From NCBI GenBank assembly GCA_030407085.1, contig CM059583.1:25270001-25334000 (forward strand): DNA of 64,000 nt. Reading direction: 5' to 3'. This document shows positions 23,938 to 35,799 of this stretch, piece after piece (the first letter of the stretch is position 1; each line of letters begins with the position of its first letter). The notes beneath the pieces were generated by a model. That model ran no database searches. It was not told where the DNA came from and saw only the letters and a program-made list of their open reading frames with translations. The stretch is from Trichopria drosophilae. Lineage: Eukaryota > Arthropoda > Insecta > Hymenoptera > Diapriidae. Made by a program: the position numbers and the translations under genes.

Positions 23938-26316
23938 CCCTTTAACGCTCATATGGCCACAATTTTAACCTCAACTTCAAGCTCGTGCCTTTCAATTATA
24001 ACCCGTGTGAAAAAAATATTGGGATACATATTCTTGTGTAAAAAAGTCTCATCTTTCGAATGGCATAGCCAAATTTATCAATAAATGACCGCAAAATCTT
24101 TTTTTTTAACAATAAACAAAAAAAAAAACGCTGATTTTCGATTTGTGTTTTTTTTAAAGGAATTTTGTTAACTATGTTGCCGGCACTTAAGAACATTCTA
24201 ACCCATCAGGATGCGGGACCCGAAAGTTGTACTTCCAAAATATATTTTTAGATACTTTGATTTTTATTATTAACCGATCCAAAATGACCCCGAATGCCCG
24301 AAATTATTGCAAAATCACAGTAATATGCACTTTTGAGGTCTAATCTAAGTTTTAGCAAGCAAAATAACTTTTGTCAATTTTATGCCAACAGATTGGATGC
24401 ATATTAGCAAAATTAGCTCATACAATTGATTTTCAAGATGGCGGCCGTGATGAGTCAGCTAAAATAACGTATTTCCACAGCTTTATAGCCACTGTGTAGT
24501 CTTCAAACCTCTTTGTTCAACAGTTTTATGAACTTTCAGTCAGGATCATTAGATCTAAATTCATTATTAGTTTATCAAAATTCAAAATGGCGGATCCAAT
24601 ATGGCGGACCGCAAACTCAAAAATAATCAATAACTTGTATTCATTTTCTCGCTCAGAGCAGTCGTTCCCAAGTAAAAAATTATCAAAACATCAAAATCGA
24701 AAATTCATCTCCAAACTTTGCAATCACGCTTTTAGACGGATGTACAATGGCTTTTCGATGGCGATCACGCGTTCTTTGCCTCTGATTTATTCGTGTTCAC
24801 CAGAGTTGCCCGATTCTCACCACGGGGAGGTGAACGCTTTTGACAATCATATATTTGTATTGTTTTGTATTTTTTGTATATTTTTTTTGTGTTTTTGTAT
24901 TTTTTGTATTGTTTTGTATTTTTTGTATTTGTTTGTATCTTTTTTATTTTATAAATTTGGTTTAGGTTTTCTAATTTTTAGTTTCTTATCTTCCTTCCAT
25001 TTGAGGATGAGCCGTCTTGAAGCATGTACCACAATAATACATAGAACACGGCTGAAAACATGCATTGTAAGCTTCGGGCGATGATTGATTTCCTTTTGCT
25101 CGGACCACTCATGCCCTCGCTGCAATGCCTCCGTTTCCGCCCTAGATACGTAATATACTATTTGACGTGAGAACGGCGGCTCTGAGTGAGGAAGTGAATA
25201 AGTATTATTGTGATACATGCTTCAAGACGGCTCATTCTTGAATAGAAGCACTAAAAATTAGAAAACCTAAGAAAAAATTTTATAGATAAAAAATTTTTTT
25301 TTAAAAATACAAAAACCCACAAAAACAATACAAAAAATACAAAACAATACAAATATATGATTGTCAAAAGCGTTCACCTCCCCGTGGTGAGAATCGGGCA
25401 ACTCTGGTGAACACGAATAAATCAGAGGCAAAGAACGCGTGATCGCCATCGAAAAGCCATTGTACATCCGTCTAAAACCGTGATTGCAAAGTTTGGAGAT
25501 GAATTTTCGATTTTGATGTTTTGATAATTTTTTACTTGGGAACGACTGCTCTGAGCGAGAAAATGAATAAAAGTATTTTTATTCCAAATTTCACGTAGAA
25601 TACGGTAGTATTTTTTATTTTTCATGAATCGTTATTTTTGAGTTTGCGGTCCGCCATATTGGATCCGCCATTTTGAATTTTGATAAACTAATAATGAATT
25701 TAGATCTAATGATCCTGAGAGTTCATAAAACTATTGAACAAAGAGGTTTGAAGACTACACAGTGGCTATAAAGCTGTGTAAATACGTTATTTTAGCTGAC
25801 TCATCACGGCCGCCATCTTGAAAATCAATTGTATGAGCTAATTTTGCTAATATGCATCCAATCTGTTGGCATAAAATTGACAAAAGTTATTTTGCTTGCT
25901 AAAACTTAGATTAGACCTCAAAAGTGCATATTACTGTGATTTTGCAATAATTTCGGGCATTCGGGGTCATTTTGGATCGGTTAATAATAAAAATCAAAGT
26001 ATCTAAAAATATATTTTGGAAGTACAACTTTCTGGTCCCGCATCCTGATGGGTTAGAATGTTCTTAAGTGCCGGCAACATAGTTAAAAAAAATTCCTTTA
26101 AAAAAAACACAAATCGAAAATCAGCGTTTTTTTTTTGTTTATTGTTAAAAAAAAACATTTTGCGGTCATTTATTGATAAATTTGGCTATGCCATTCGAAA
26201 GATGAGACTTTTTTACACAAGAATATGTATCCCAATATTTTTTTCACACGGGTTATAATTGAAAGGCACGAGCTTGAAGTTGACGTTAAAATTGTGGCCA
26301 TATGAGCGTTAAAGGG
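23938..26316. mobile_element. piggyBac-like foldback element, 2379 bp
   Basis: The element begins CCCTTTAACGCTCATATGGC and ends with its reverse complement, with TTAA on both sides (23934-23937, 26317-26320). TTAA targets with CCC/GGG termini are the hallmark of piggyBac-type elements. The two arms, about 23938-25040 and 25203-26316, are near-complete reverse complements with small indels, leaving a ~160 bp spacer. Open frames (for example 24587-25084 and 25267-25467) are mirror images across the palindrome and include low-complexity tracts. None resembles a transposase, so the element is nonautonomous. Kolobok elements also use TTAA and are the main alternative. Confidence 0.85.
25041..25202. 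other. Central spacer of the foldback element
   Basis: This ~160 bp separates the arms and is richer in G and C. It includes GAACGGCGGCTCTGAGTGAGG (from about 25172), which resembles GAACGACTGCTCTGAGCGAGA within the right arm (from about 25541). The spacer may therefore itself be a diverged piece of arm sequence. Confidence 0.5.
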
Positions 26317-26320
26317 TTAA

Positions 26321-27340
26321 GGAATAGCAAACGCGCCACAGGGTCGAAGTTTTTGAGCGAGCGAAGAAAGCGAAAGACCACGCCAATACTAGTTTTTATT
26401 TGTGATTTTCTCCGACGAAATATGGCATGTCAATTTTTGTGAGATTTCTTTTTCCCTTAATTATAAAATTTCAGAGTGACGCCCAAAATGGTGGATTTTT
26501 TTCTTTGTTTTTAAATAAATGAAAGTCCTTCATCTGTGAAGTAGAAAAAAACAATTTCTGCGGGACACTTTTTTCATGAGTAGATAAATTGGATGATTCC
26601 AACGAAAAAAAGTAGATTTTTTTTAAGATTATTTTTGCCCCTTAATTTTATTATTGATCGTTGAAGTCCATGGAGGAAGGACTTTTTTAAAATAAATTAT
26701 AAAAACTCGATATTTTAAGTAAAAATAAATAAAAATGGAAAAAGTGCGGCTTTTGACCTTAAAAAAGTTGTATAAAATAAATCATTTGAAATTAATTAAG
26801 TTTTTCTTTTATTGAGCATTTTTCTGACAAAATATGTTATGTCGATTTTTTAAATACATTTTTCTTATTATGTAAGAGTAAATTTTAATTGTTGTCTTTA
26901 AATAGTGAATGCAACATATTACAAAAATTGTAAAAATCAGAGAGTAGGCACAAAATCATTGGTTGGTATTTTGCGCTGTTAATTTGAAAAAAAAAATGAA
27001 AGTTCTGAACATTTTATGAAATTTGTTACCTTTATAAATTAATAAATTCACAATCCGACCCACGTTATATGGTTTAAATTGTTACCTTAATTTTACCGCC
27101 CTTTTGTTTTACCATTTTGAAATGTTATCATATTTGTAGTCAGAGAAAAATCTTGCGAAAACTTAAATTTTAAGTATAACCTCACCTAAGTAAAAAGAGT
27201 AGGTAAAAAATGTGGTCAATTTTATATTGAAACTGATGAAATAAAAAAGTTAATAATTCTTCTAATGTAATTCCGATCCACAATGGAAAACTTAAAAAAA
27301 AAAGAATAATTTTTGGATCTTATGAAATTAAAAAAAAAAT
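26321..27340. other. AT-rich sequence, nothing recognised
   Basis: No frame above 60 codons and no RNA gene. Poly-A and poly-T runs are frequent. Confidence 0.5.
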
Positions 27341-27410
27341 TCTTGTCCAGGAATCGAACCCTACTTATCCAGTTAATAAACCATTAGCTTAACCACTCGA
27401 CTAAAATAAC
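27341..27410 (-). pseudogene. Decayed tRNA-like sequence
   Basis: On the minus strand there is a box A-like TAGTCGAGTGGTTAAG and a box B-like GGGTTCGATTCC, followed by a run of ten T as in a pol III terminator. The acceptor stem pairs poorly, the T stem has mismatches and the base before the putative anticodon is G rather than T, so it should not fold as a working tRNA. It could be a tRNA pseudogene or the head of a SINE. Confidence 0.5.
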
Positions 27411-28262
27411 TAGTTTTATTTTAGGCAAAACTAACGAATACTTCGTACATTAGTTCAACTTCAATTTTTCTCATCAAATTGTAATTAAACGTTCATATTG
27501 GTAATTTGTAATCAATACTGTTTTAGACGACATTGAACTTTATATTCAGATGACGAATGTTATTTTATTTGTTATATTTTTTTTATTTTAATTTTTGGTT
27601 ATTATTTTTAGTTAGTTTATTTGTTATGTATTTTTAGTTAATATTATTGTTATTAAACATTAATATTATTACATTTTTTGTTTCTATTTTTTGTTATTTT
27701 GTATTCATTTCTTAAACATAACGAAAAAAGTTATTGTACCCATTATAAATGGTAATGTGGAGAAGTTTCTCTTGATATTGAACTACATGTCTTCTCTATT
27801 TTTAATTCTATTTTTTATCTTTATTTTTGTCCTGCACTTACGCATTTAATAATAAATAGGTGTTAAAGAAAAGGTCGGATTTAAGTTTAAATTTAATATT
27901 GATGTCTTCTTTTACATCGGAAGACTCCCAGTTTTTTTTTCAAACGATTGAAGAAAGTAGGTAAAAATCATCATTTTTAGTGTATTATATTTTTTCTTCG
28001 TATAACATTTTTAAGGTTTAAAAAAATTGTCCAAATGATGAGTGTAATAATTATTTATAAAAAAAATTAAGTCTTATATTTATTATTTTTCTTTATACCA
28101 AATGTTAACTTCCTACATTTTACAACCAATAACAAAAATTAAAATAATAAATTAAATATAAATAAAATCAATTTTTATATGACATAATTTGCATCAGCAT
28201 GAATTGTAGAGTGGAGTGTATAATGTGAAATCATAACGAAAGTCGTTTCGAAAAAATAAAAA
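27411..28262. other. Very AT-rich sequence, nothing recognised
   Basis: Mostly A and T with no coding frame. It separates the tRNA-like relic from the tRNA-Leu gene. Confidence 0.5.
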
Positions 28263-28267
28263 AAAGA
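28255..28267 (-). terminator. RNA polymerase III T-run terminator for tRNA-Leu
   Basis: Five bases past the 3' end of the tRNA, the minus strand carries a run of eight T, then A and a further T run. This is a normal pol III stop signal. Confidence 0.8.
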
Positions 28268-28270
28268 CGT

Positions 28271-28353
28271 GTCAGAAGTGGGATTCGAACCCACGCCCAC
28301 AGAAGTGGACTGCGACCTGAACGCAGCGCCTTAGACCGCTCGGCCATCCTGAC
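28271..28353 (-). tRNA. tRNA-Leu (anticodon CAG)
   Basis: The 83 nt minus-strand sequence folds as a class II tRNA. The acceptor GTCAGGA pairs with TTCTGAC (one G-U), the anticodon stem CTGCG/CGCAG closes the loop TTCAGGT with anticodon CAG, a long variable arm TCCAC/GTGGG is present, and the T stem GTGGG/CCCAC is perfect. Box A (TGGCCGAGCGG) and box B (GGTTCGAATCC) match the internal pol III promoter. There is no intron and no encoded CCA, as expected of a eukaryotic nuclear gene. It decodes CUG leucine codons. A T run lies directly downstream. It appears functional and stands alone, with no neighbouring tRNA. Confidence 0.97.
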
Positions 28354-30640
28354 GTTATACGGATCAGTGTATATAAGATTTTTAGAAGTACACAAAACAT
28401 CATATATATGATGTTACGTTACAATTTTCTGAAATTAATTAATATCATAATGTCTCGCTAATATTGACGAAATTATTTCATCAAATCTACTTGAATAAAT
28501 AATATGTTTTCACTTATTAATTTATAAACAATTAAATCCAGTTAACGAAAAAATTTAAATAACTTGTATAAAAAACGGTTACATTATCTATAAAAAAATG
28601 AATTAAGATTTTCCCTTAATTATTTAAATTGCGCGCAAGTGAATTAATCGTATAAATTTTCTATTTAGCAAGTAATTTATTTTTATTACAAAAGAAATTC
28701 TAAATTATGTCACTATTACAATTAAGCAAGCGTGCCTGGTTGGATTTAAAGCTCGTATATTCTAGTTATGTTTAATTAGTGTGCTAAGAAGTTAAATAAT
28801 TCAAAGTTAAATATAAATGAAACAACCATTTTATCTAACGCAGCGAGTTTTCATTAAAAAAAATCTTCAAATCTGCTTTATACCATTCACTATTTAAATC
28901 TGAATGAGAAAAAAGTTATAATGAAAAAAAGTTGCTAATTTAATTAAATTTTGAAATAAAAAAAAAATTAACTTTAAATATAACGAACATTTTTTTGATA
29001 TTATGTTTACTTAGAATGTTGTTGTTTAGTTAATTCCTTTGTAGTATTTTTTAGTAGGTACTTCAGTAAATTTTTATTTATAATTTAATAAAATGCAAAA
29101 TATCTTTTACGTTTGTCACATTTAATTATGGGTTACTTAATATTATTCAATGTTGTAACTAAATGGTTATTAAATAAATGTATAAAATGATTGTTATTAG
29201 TTATAATTAATGAGTATTAATTATGTTTAGGATGGTGTTGGAAGTTGTTAAATAAGATAATCGTATAAGTAGATGTTTTTTACGATCTTAAAAATTCAAA
29301 TCTTTTGTAAGTAAATATTAACAAATTCAGAAAATACAATAATAATTTAGAAGAAACTGAAGAAAGTTACGAACCATTTTCGATTTTATTAAAATTCGGT
29401 GCTTTAAAAAATTACACAACATTATTTAATAACGGAGAATTTTAAATAATTATTTATGTGCAATATATATTTAATAAATTATTAATTAACTAAAATTTAC
29501 CGGATCTCGTTCTGAGCAAAATTTATTAAAATGTTTTCAGAAATAGTATTTCATATTTTAATTAGTAACATTTAAAAACAATACAGATTTCTTAATTAAA
29601 TTTTACTGAAAAAATGATTTTGGTCATTATTAACTTCAAAAATTATGAAAATTAAGCAGAATTTGTATATCTTGTTGCATAAGTGAAGCTATTTAAGTAT
29701 TGTATTAAATGTATAACAAATTTGAAGTGAAACAATAGTAATATTATTTGTAACTTTTTGGTAAATTTTATTGAAGTTTTTAGTAGAATCTACTAATGAT
29801 TTTATCTGTGTTGATCTTATTATCTACATTTTAATTACTTTTAAAAGGCATTGAAATAATGAATCCATTCGTCAAATTAAAAGTTCCAGTGGAACTTGAA
29901 TCACTTATTGTTAGACATATTATTTTTTTCTTAACGAAATCATGCCTAAATGATTTAGCCACTGAGCATAGTATAAAACTAACTTAAACCAAGAATTTTG
30001 GACAACCAATTTTTATTTCGGTAGATGAACAATTATCTTACAAACATTAGGAATAAATGTCTCAAAGTGTAAAAAAACACCAAAAGCATTAGAATTCATG
30101 TAAAGTGAAATTAATACATGATGCAATCTATAAATCGATCAATCAATCCACCTGCCTTTTGCATCAACTAGCGCAGCAAACCTCGAAATCGTGATTATGC
30201 AAAGTTTATCGAGTAAATAGGTCTACGATGAAATTTTGCAAGTCATGTGATCGCATCACCCATGAAATAGAAACAAATGATGCAATTATTTAAAGAATAA
30301 GGCATATATTTTTGTTAATAGAAATTCTATAATTATGTTAAGTGACCACAAATTTCATATTAATAAATTATATTTTTGTTTGTATTTTTTAAAATAAACA
30401 TTAATTCACTGATAAAGTTGCATGTTTTGTACAAGTATACAAGTATGATTTTCCATATATTTTTCGATGATAAATACGATGAAGGTGCCAGAATTTTTCT
30501 GATACAGTGAATTTTCTAAAGAAAGTGAGGTTAAATCTGCCAACATTTGAGGACCTATAATTATTTTTAATTACTTAACCGTGCTGTCATCTTTAGAATA
30601 AAACAATACTTTGTAAATGATATTTCGCTTGCCAACGACA
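28354..30640. other. AT-rich stretch, nothing recognised
   Basis: A long stretch, mostly A and T, with no frame above 60 codons, no RNA gene and no clearly bounded repeat. Confidence 0.5.
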
Positions 30641-30810
30641 AAAGCTGTCTCGCTATATTTACGTCCCAGCATATTTTCCCGGTTCCGTCTCGTTATATTT
30701 ATCTGTGGCCGCTCTCTTTTTGCCCCACTTTATGGGCTGAGGCCTCAAGAAGGGCCTGCTATGACGTGACGAACATAACGCGACTAAGAAGTGGGAGAAG
30801 CGACTTTACG
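30641..30810 (-). mobile_element. pogo/Tigger-like MITE fragment, copy 3
   Basis: Read on the minus strand, it has TTATGTTCGTCACGTCATAG, AGGCCTCAGCCCATAAAG, AAATATAACGAGACGGAACC and TAAATATAGCGAGACAG. These are the same ordered words as the central and right parts of 13033-13315 and 35534-35797. Both terminal inverted repeats are missing or worn, so this is an old fragment. Confidence 0.7.
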
Positions 30811-31320
30811 AAAATTTCAATCTTTTGAAATATAGCATGTTGCATTTCCGAAAATATACATTTTACGACAAATTCACAACAGATATTTTTTATTTAGAGA
30901 ATTTTTTGTTGTGAAGTGTCTAAGGAATTTAAACAAATTCTCTACGGATCGGAAAAATCAAATTTCCAAATTGTTAACAAAATTTTGTCTTTGTTTTAAA
31001 AATGTTGAAAATTATTTTCGATGCGGATTCGTTTAGAATCTGTCGACAATCTAAAGAAAAAAAATTGTAAATTTGACGTAAAATGTATATTTTGCTCAAT
31101 CTGAAATTTCTACACCAGTAAGCAATCATCATAAACTTTCAGTCCAGAAAACGGGCGAAATTTTGAGTGGCTCTTTCAATTCCTTTCCATGTAAAGAAAA
31201 ATGTACTGCAACTAATTGATACAGTAGAAATGTTCATAAATTAGATAGGATTAATTTACAAATGCAATGTTATTTTGAGTACAATATTATTAATTAATAA
31301 TAAGCATGCGGAAAAAAGAA
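30811..31320. other. No gene recognised
   Basis: AT-rich with no supported frame or RNA gene. Confidence 0.45.
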
Positions 31321-31379
31321 ATCTCTCTCTCTCTCTCTCTCCCTCCCTCTCTCCCTCTCTCTCTCCCTCTCTCTCTCTG
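31321..31379. repeat. (CT)n microsatellite with CCCT interruptions
   Basis: About 58 bases of CT repeats interrupted by CCCTCC words. Confidence 0.95.
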
Positions 31380-32518
31380 TCGTGACTTCCATAAATTGGG
31401 TAGCCCATCCTACTATTTAAATAGTAAAACCAACTATACAGAGTAGTTGGACCAAATCCAACTGTTTAGATAGTAAAACCAACTATTTATAATAATGAAA
31501 CGACGCAACTATTTATTTTTTCCGTGCACATTATTAATAAAAAAAGTAGGGTGGTCAGTTATACAGTCATTATTGTAACTAATAAAACGAAGTATTAGCT
31601 ATTTAATAGTCCAATTCGACTAAATCGCACATTTTTATTAAATTTCATTAATTTACTTTAAAATAATTAAATAATATCAGAAGTTTTGCACATGAATTAA
31701 ACGAAGTGGAGATAAATCATAATTGGAAGTATGCACGCATATTGAAATATGCTAGGAAAGGAAGCTTTAATTATTGGTTTCATATATTATTCACCTACTG
31801 AATAAACATTAAAGCAGATATTCTGATCTGTTGGTGGCAAATACGCAAGTAACTGCTAAAAATTGTTGCGCAAGTCGCCCTTTTTTAAGTTATGATGCAA
31901 TTCAACGAATCAATATTACATCGAAATCCAATATTCCAACCATTCTCTCGATAACGTTATAGTTATAAAATAGATTATAAAAATAATGACGCAAACGGGA
32001 GACGATAAAAAAATAAGTTCACTTATAACGTATAAATCGATAGTTTTATAAAAAATAATTAGGTCGCGATATCTTCTGATGTATGGAGGAGATTTTTTCA
32101 TTGCAATATTTTTAGGTGCAATTGGTTAAATGGAATTTGTAATCTAAAAAGTATATTAAAAGTCGAAATATTTTATCTTTATAATATTATTAAAATTAGG
32201 TTGTGATATGTTTGAATAATTTATACATAAAAATGAACATATTATTTTGTTAATTAGTGGTAAACTTATCAACTCTTGTTTATTGTATGTTCTAGGTAAG
32301 TTCAAAATGTCAATCCATGGAATTTCAGACCACAATATAATGTACCATCAAAAGGGGACGTTACAGGCACCATTGTTACTCTTAATCGTAAGATTTAAAT
32401 TTGACTAAAAATGTTGCTTATAGTAATGTAAGTTTTCATTTAATGATCTCAATGAACTTTTAAAGCGGCGCTTAACCTTTTATTTAAGGGAGTTCTAAAG
32501 TGGTCCGCCGGTAAGGTA
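31380..32518. other. No gene; short YAACTATTTA motif cluster at its start
   Basis: At 31410-31530 the words ATAGTAAAACCAACTAT and CAACTRTTTA recur four to five times in both orientations. The remainder has no supported gene. Confidence 0.4.
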
Positions 32519-32832
32519 GGTTTCACTAAAAAACGTAAATTAAAAATGACGGAACAACATTTTCAAAAATCAAGCTTTCTAAAGGCAATTCTAATTACCA
32601 TAGACGGTTTCCTACAAAATACCAAAGACATTAACTGAGAACTGACTGAGAATTTTCGAAAATAAACCGTTAAAAATAATTCATTTCCAAAAATTCTCGA
32701 TCAGCTCTCAATTAATTTTGTTTAGAATTTTCTAGGATAGTGTCTTTAGTAATTAGAATTGCCTTTACAGAGTCCGAATTTTGAAAAATCGATTCAGTAA
32801 TTTTTCATTTACCCTTTTATAGTGAAAAATTG
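32519..32832. mobile_element. Inverted-repeat element (MITE-like), ~310 bp
   Basis: The inner arms are nearly exact: TAAAGGCAATTCTAATTAC near 32580 and GTAATTAGAATTGCCTTTA near 32750. Weaker similarity extends outward through ATTTTTCAAAA and AAAAATGACG / CAGTAATTTTT to TTTCACTA / TAGTGAAA. No coding frame is present and no target duplication could be fixed. Confidence 0.6.
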
Positions 32833-32999
32833 GGTTTAATCGCTCGATCCAGCATTTAAAACTGGAAAATCATGAAAATATACTACTTTAAAATGAAAAA
32901 TAAGAATTATTAATATATTAATAAAATTATACTAACCCAATAGTTGATTCTACCCTACCAGTAAAAAATAATTGATTAATCAAACAGACGGTTTCATTT

Positions 33000-33500
33000 T
33001 TTATTAGTGACTTTTATTACTAATGAAATGAGTAACCCATTTTTCGTTTACGAATTAATAGTTTTCAACTAATTCAAGTTTAGAGGTTTAATTCAAACTC
33101 AGTATTTTAAAACACATTATTTTGGAAAATTGCTTTTCTGCCATTTCGATTGATTTTTGTTTGAAGTGAAAGGTTACAGTATAGTAAAAATGATCATGAA
33201 AAATTAATGGTTCAATGCTCAAAAATTGAAATAATCAAAAACGACTTATCTGCAACGACAAGTGGGTTTCCATTAATTACTAAGTTTTCTACTGACAAGT
33301 AGTACGAAAATACTAATTCATTAGTAAAATTCTACTAATCTACAGTAGATATTGACTTTTTAATTTAGTAGTTTGTAGAATTAGTAACAAATTAGTAGGT
33401 TTTAACTTTTTATTAGTGAAAATGATTACTAATTTATTTTGATGACTCACTTTTCATACACTTATCAGTAGTTTTTAACTAATTCAGATTTAGAGAGAAA
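33000..33500. repeat. Pair of diverged direct repeats about 410 bp apart
   Basis: The order TTTTATTAGTGA, TTACTAATGA, TTTTCAACTAATTCA, GTTTAGAG near 33000-33090 recurs near 33408-33496 with substitutions. In between, TACTAAT and ATTAGTA words recur in both orientations. Non-coding. Confidence 0.55.
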
Positions 33501-34364
33501 ATAAAGAATATTTTATTTTATTAAAACTTTTTTAGTTTTGCTATAGATTTATCTGTCTTTAATGTCGGTTTGAGAGAAAATATGGCTTCTTAAACAAGAA
33601 GAAATACAGAGTTATTTGTGAAAGCGAGTAATCCAGAAATTGGTACAAAAATGAAGGAAACGTTTGAAAAAAACAACAAAATAAGGTCAACAAAGACGGG
33701 AAGGATAAAAGATAAATAGATAAAAATAGAAAACAGCGGAATAAACACGATAAACAATTTCAACGAAAAGCCATATACAAATATTTTTAAAATATGAAAG
33801 AGCTTAAAAGAAAATACAGATTTTATTTCTTGTTTTAGCAATTTTAAGAAAAATGGAATTTAAATAATGCTATTATTTGAAGATAAAAGTTGTTTTTAAA
33901 TTGTCTAAGCAATTGAAATTGTTTTTGAATAAACAATGCAACAATTTTTTCCACTTCTGAGATGCTTAACATATATTCTTTTCAATATTCGAATGTTATT
34001 TATTTAAAAGCTATGTCAATTCAATTTAATCACTATAAATTAAGTGTAACACTTAATAAATCTGTAATAGATTTGATAAGATTAATAAATAAAATAAAAA
34101 ACTTAAATAAATAAAAAAAAGAGGTCAAGCATGTAAGGTTCAAACAAAGTAAAGTGGGGATAACCTCCTCTTCGCTCATTATCACAACTTACAGTCAATT
34201 TTGGAGGCAGTCGCAATGGACGAAGTCAATTTCGAAGGTCCGACTGTATATCAATTAGATTTAATTTGATTGAACAGAAATAAAAATATATTATAAGATA
34301 AAAAAGTAATATTTTTACCAACTATAAACAAATGATGAAACAAAAAAAAAAATTGCGTGAAAAA
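33501..34364. other. AT-rich sequence, nothing recognised
   Basis: The 83-codon minus-strand frame at 33590-33841 is hydrophobic low-complexity sequence from an A-rich plus strand and is not supported. Confidence 0.45.
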
Positions 34365-34391
34365 AGTTGCTGATTTCACGTGGAATGCCCC
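34365..34391 (-). mobile_element. Solitary terminus related to the 50.9 kb transposon
   Basis: Reverse-complemented, the sequence reads GGGGCATTCCACGTGAAATC. Its first 13 bases equal the outer end of the terminal inverted repeats of the element at 50904-55516, after which they diverge. The element would lie to the left of 34391, but no matching opposite end was found in the window. It is probably the end of a related but distinct, decayed copy. Confidence 0.5.
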
Positions 34392-35533
34392 ATCTACATG
34401 TTTCTTACGTTAAGTTTCTTCTCTTTGAAGTTGAATTTAGGAGAGCGCAAAATCTCGTTTAGCGACCCGGAAACGGGGCGCAAAAACGCATTTTACGGCC
34501 AATGTGATAAAAACGTACTTTTGCAAGTACTATGCATGATCGTACTTGCATAGTATTTACTTGCAACTACTTGCAAATACTTGCTCCGTATAGATAATCG
34601 TGGTATGTATATTATTGCCAAGTTCACAATTTTAGAAACACGGAATTATAGAAAATAGTTCATTTAAATATTTCTGTGATAAAGAAGACCATGAAATTGT
34701 TCCGTTTACTATTTTTTAGTACTGAAATATCAATCACCTTACATAACCTCAAACGTACCACAGTTTTACAATTGAATAGCCAGTTTAAATATTCTTAAGC
34801 AGCGAAATAGATGTAATAAAATTGATTAAACCAAAATAACTTTTTTCATCATAGTAATAATAGTTACTATATATGGTATAAATTACAATATTATGAATTG
34901 TAAAGGTAATATGTAATTAACGATAACCTGTTACGTTGTTAATTCTACTATTATTATAAGTTAAAACCGTTTCTACTTTTTTCCATGGTTCCATTAACAT
35001 TTTTGTTCTCTCCGTGATAGTTATTCTTCATTTTTTACACTAAATAATCATAAATTCCATTTATCAGTTGCTGTTCGCGAGTTGAAAAGTTTCTTTATTC
35101 TTCAGAATTAATTATATGATAAAAATAAAAAAAAATGTAAAAAAAATGATATCATAACAAAAATTTGTAAAAATTATAGGTCTAAAAATTAAAAAATATT
35201 TGTTCATATAATAATTGATAAAAACGCAAAAAAGATTCAGTAAACAATTGAAAGAAGTATATTAATTTATCGCAATTATATTTGTAATAAACGTCAAAAT
35301 ATTTAACGTAAATAATTTCGACATAAATATATCTTTAAAATAAATTAATATTCAAAATAAAATGTAAGGATTCTTACCTGTTACATCGTAAAGACACTAA
35401 TTAAAAAAATTACAAAATCTTTTCGAAATTTAATCATTTCTACCATACATTAATATATCTGTATAATAACTTGGTCTAAACTTGCAAGGAAAAAATGTAA
35501 GAATGTAAAATTTACCATGCAGAATACAATATA
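34392..35533. other. No gene; includes one half of a dispersed duplication
   Basis: At 34500-34595 the word ACTTGCA recurs about five times. The part at 34690-35050 matches 41020-41310 in order and sequence (see that repeat). The rest is AT-rich and empty. Confidence 0.45.
34690..35050 (+). repeat. Dispersed diverged repeat, copy 1
   Basis: It shares TTCCGTTTACTATTT, GTTACGTTGTTAATTCTACT, ATTATTATAAGTTA, TTTCTACTTTTTTCCATG and TTATTCTTC-like landmarks, in the same order, with 41020-41310. Boundaries and class are unknown. No coding sequence. Confidence 0.6.
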
Positions 35534-35797
35534 CAGTAGAGTCCCGGTATATTTGCCTGTTTGGTTCCTCGCCTTCCCCTCTCATCTGCTTATATTTGCC
35601 AAAAGAAGGGGAGCTGCGCTTCTCACACTCCCCTCAGTCGCGTTATGTTCGTGACATCACAGTAGGCCCTTCTCGAGAATCTCCAGGCCGCAGTCCGCAA
35701 GATAGGAGGAGAAGACAGACAAATATAATGGGATGGAACCAGGCAAATATGCTAGGACGTAAATATAGCGAGATGCAATTATACCGGGACTCTACTG
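35534..35797 (+). mobile_element. pogo/Tigger-like MITE, copy 2
   Basis: The left end CAGTAGAGTCCCGGTATATT is mirrored by ATACCGGGACTCTACTG at the right, with TA on both outer sides (35532-35533 and 35798-35799). The 264 bp body lacks a transposase. The 14-18 bp termini are almost perfect inverted repeats, better preserved than in copy 1. The 82-codon frame at 35596-35844 overlaps the MITE and runs out of it, so it is not a gene. Confidence 0.9.
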
Positions 35798-35799
35798 TA

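Noticed and set aside
24587..25084. 165-codon plus-strand frame
   Set aside because: It lies in one arm of a palindromic mobile element; the mirror-image frame appears in the other arm, and much of it is a TTTTGTATTT low-complexity repeat.
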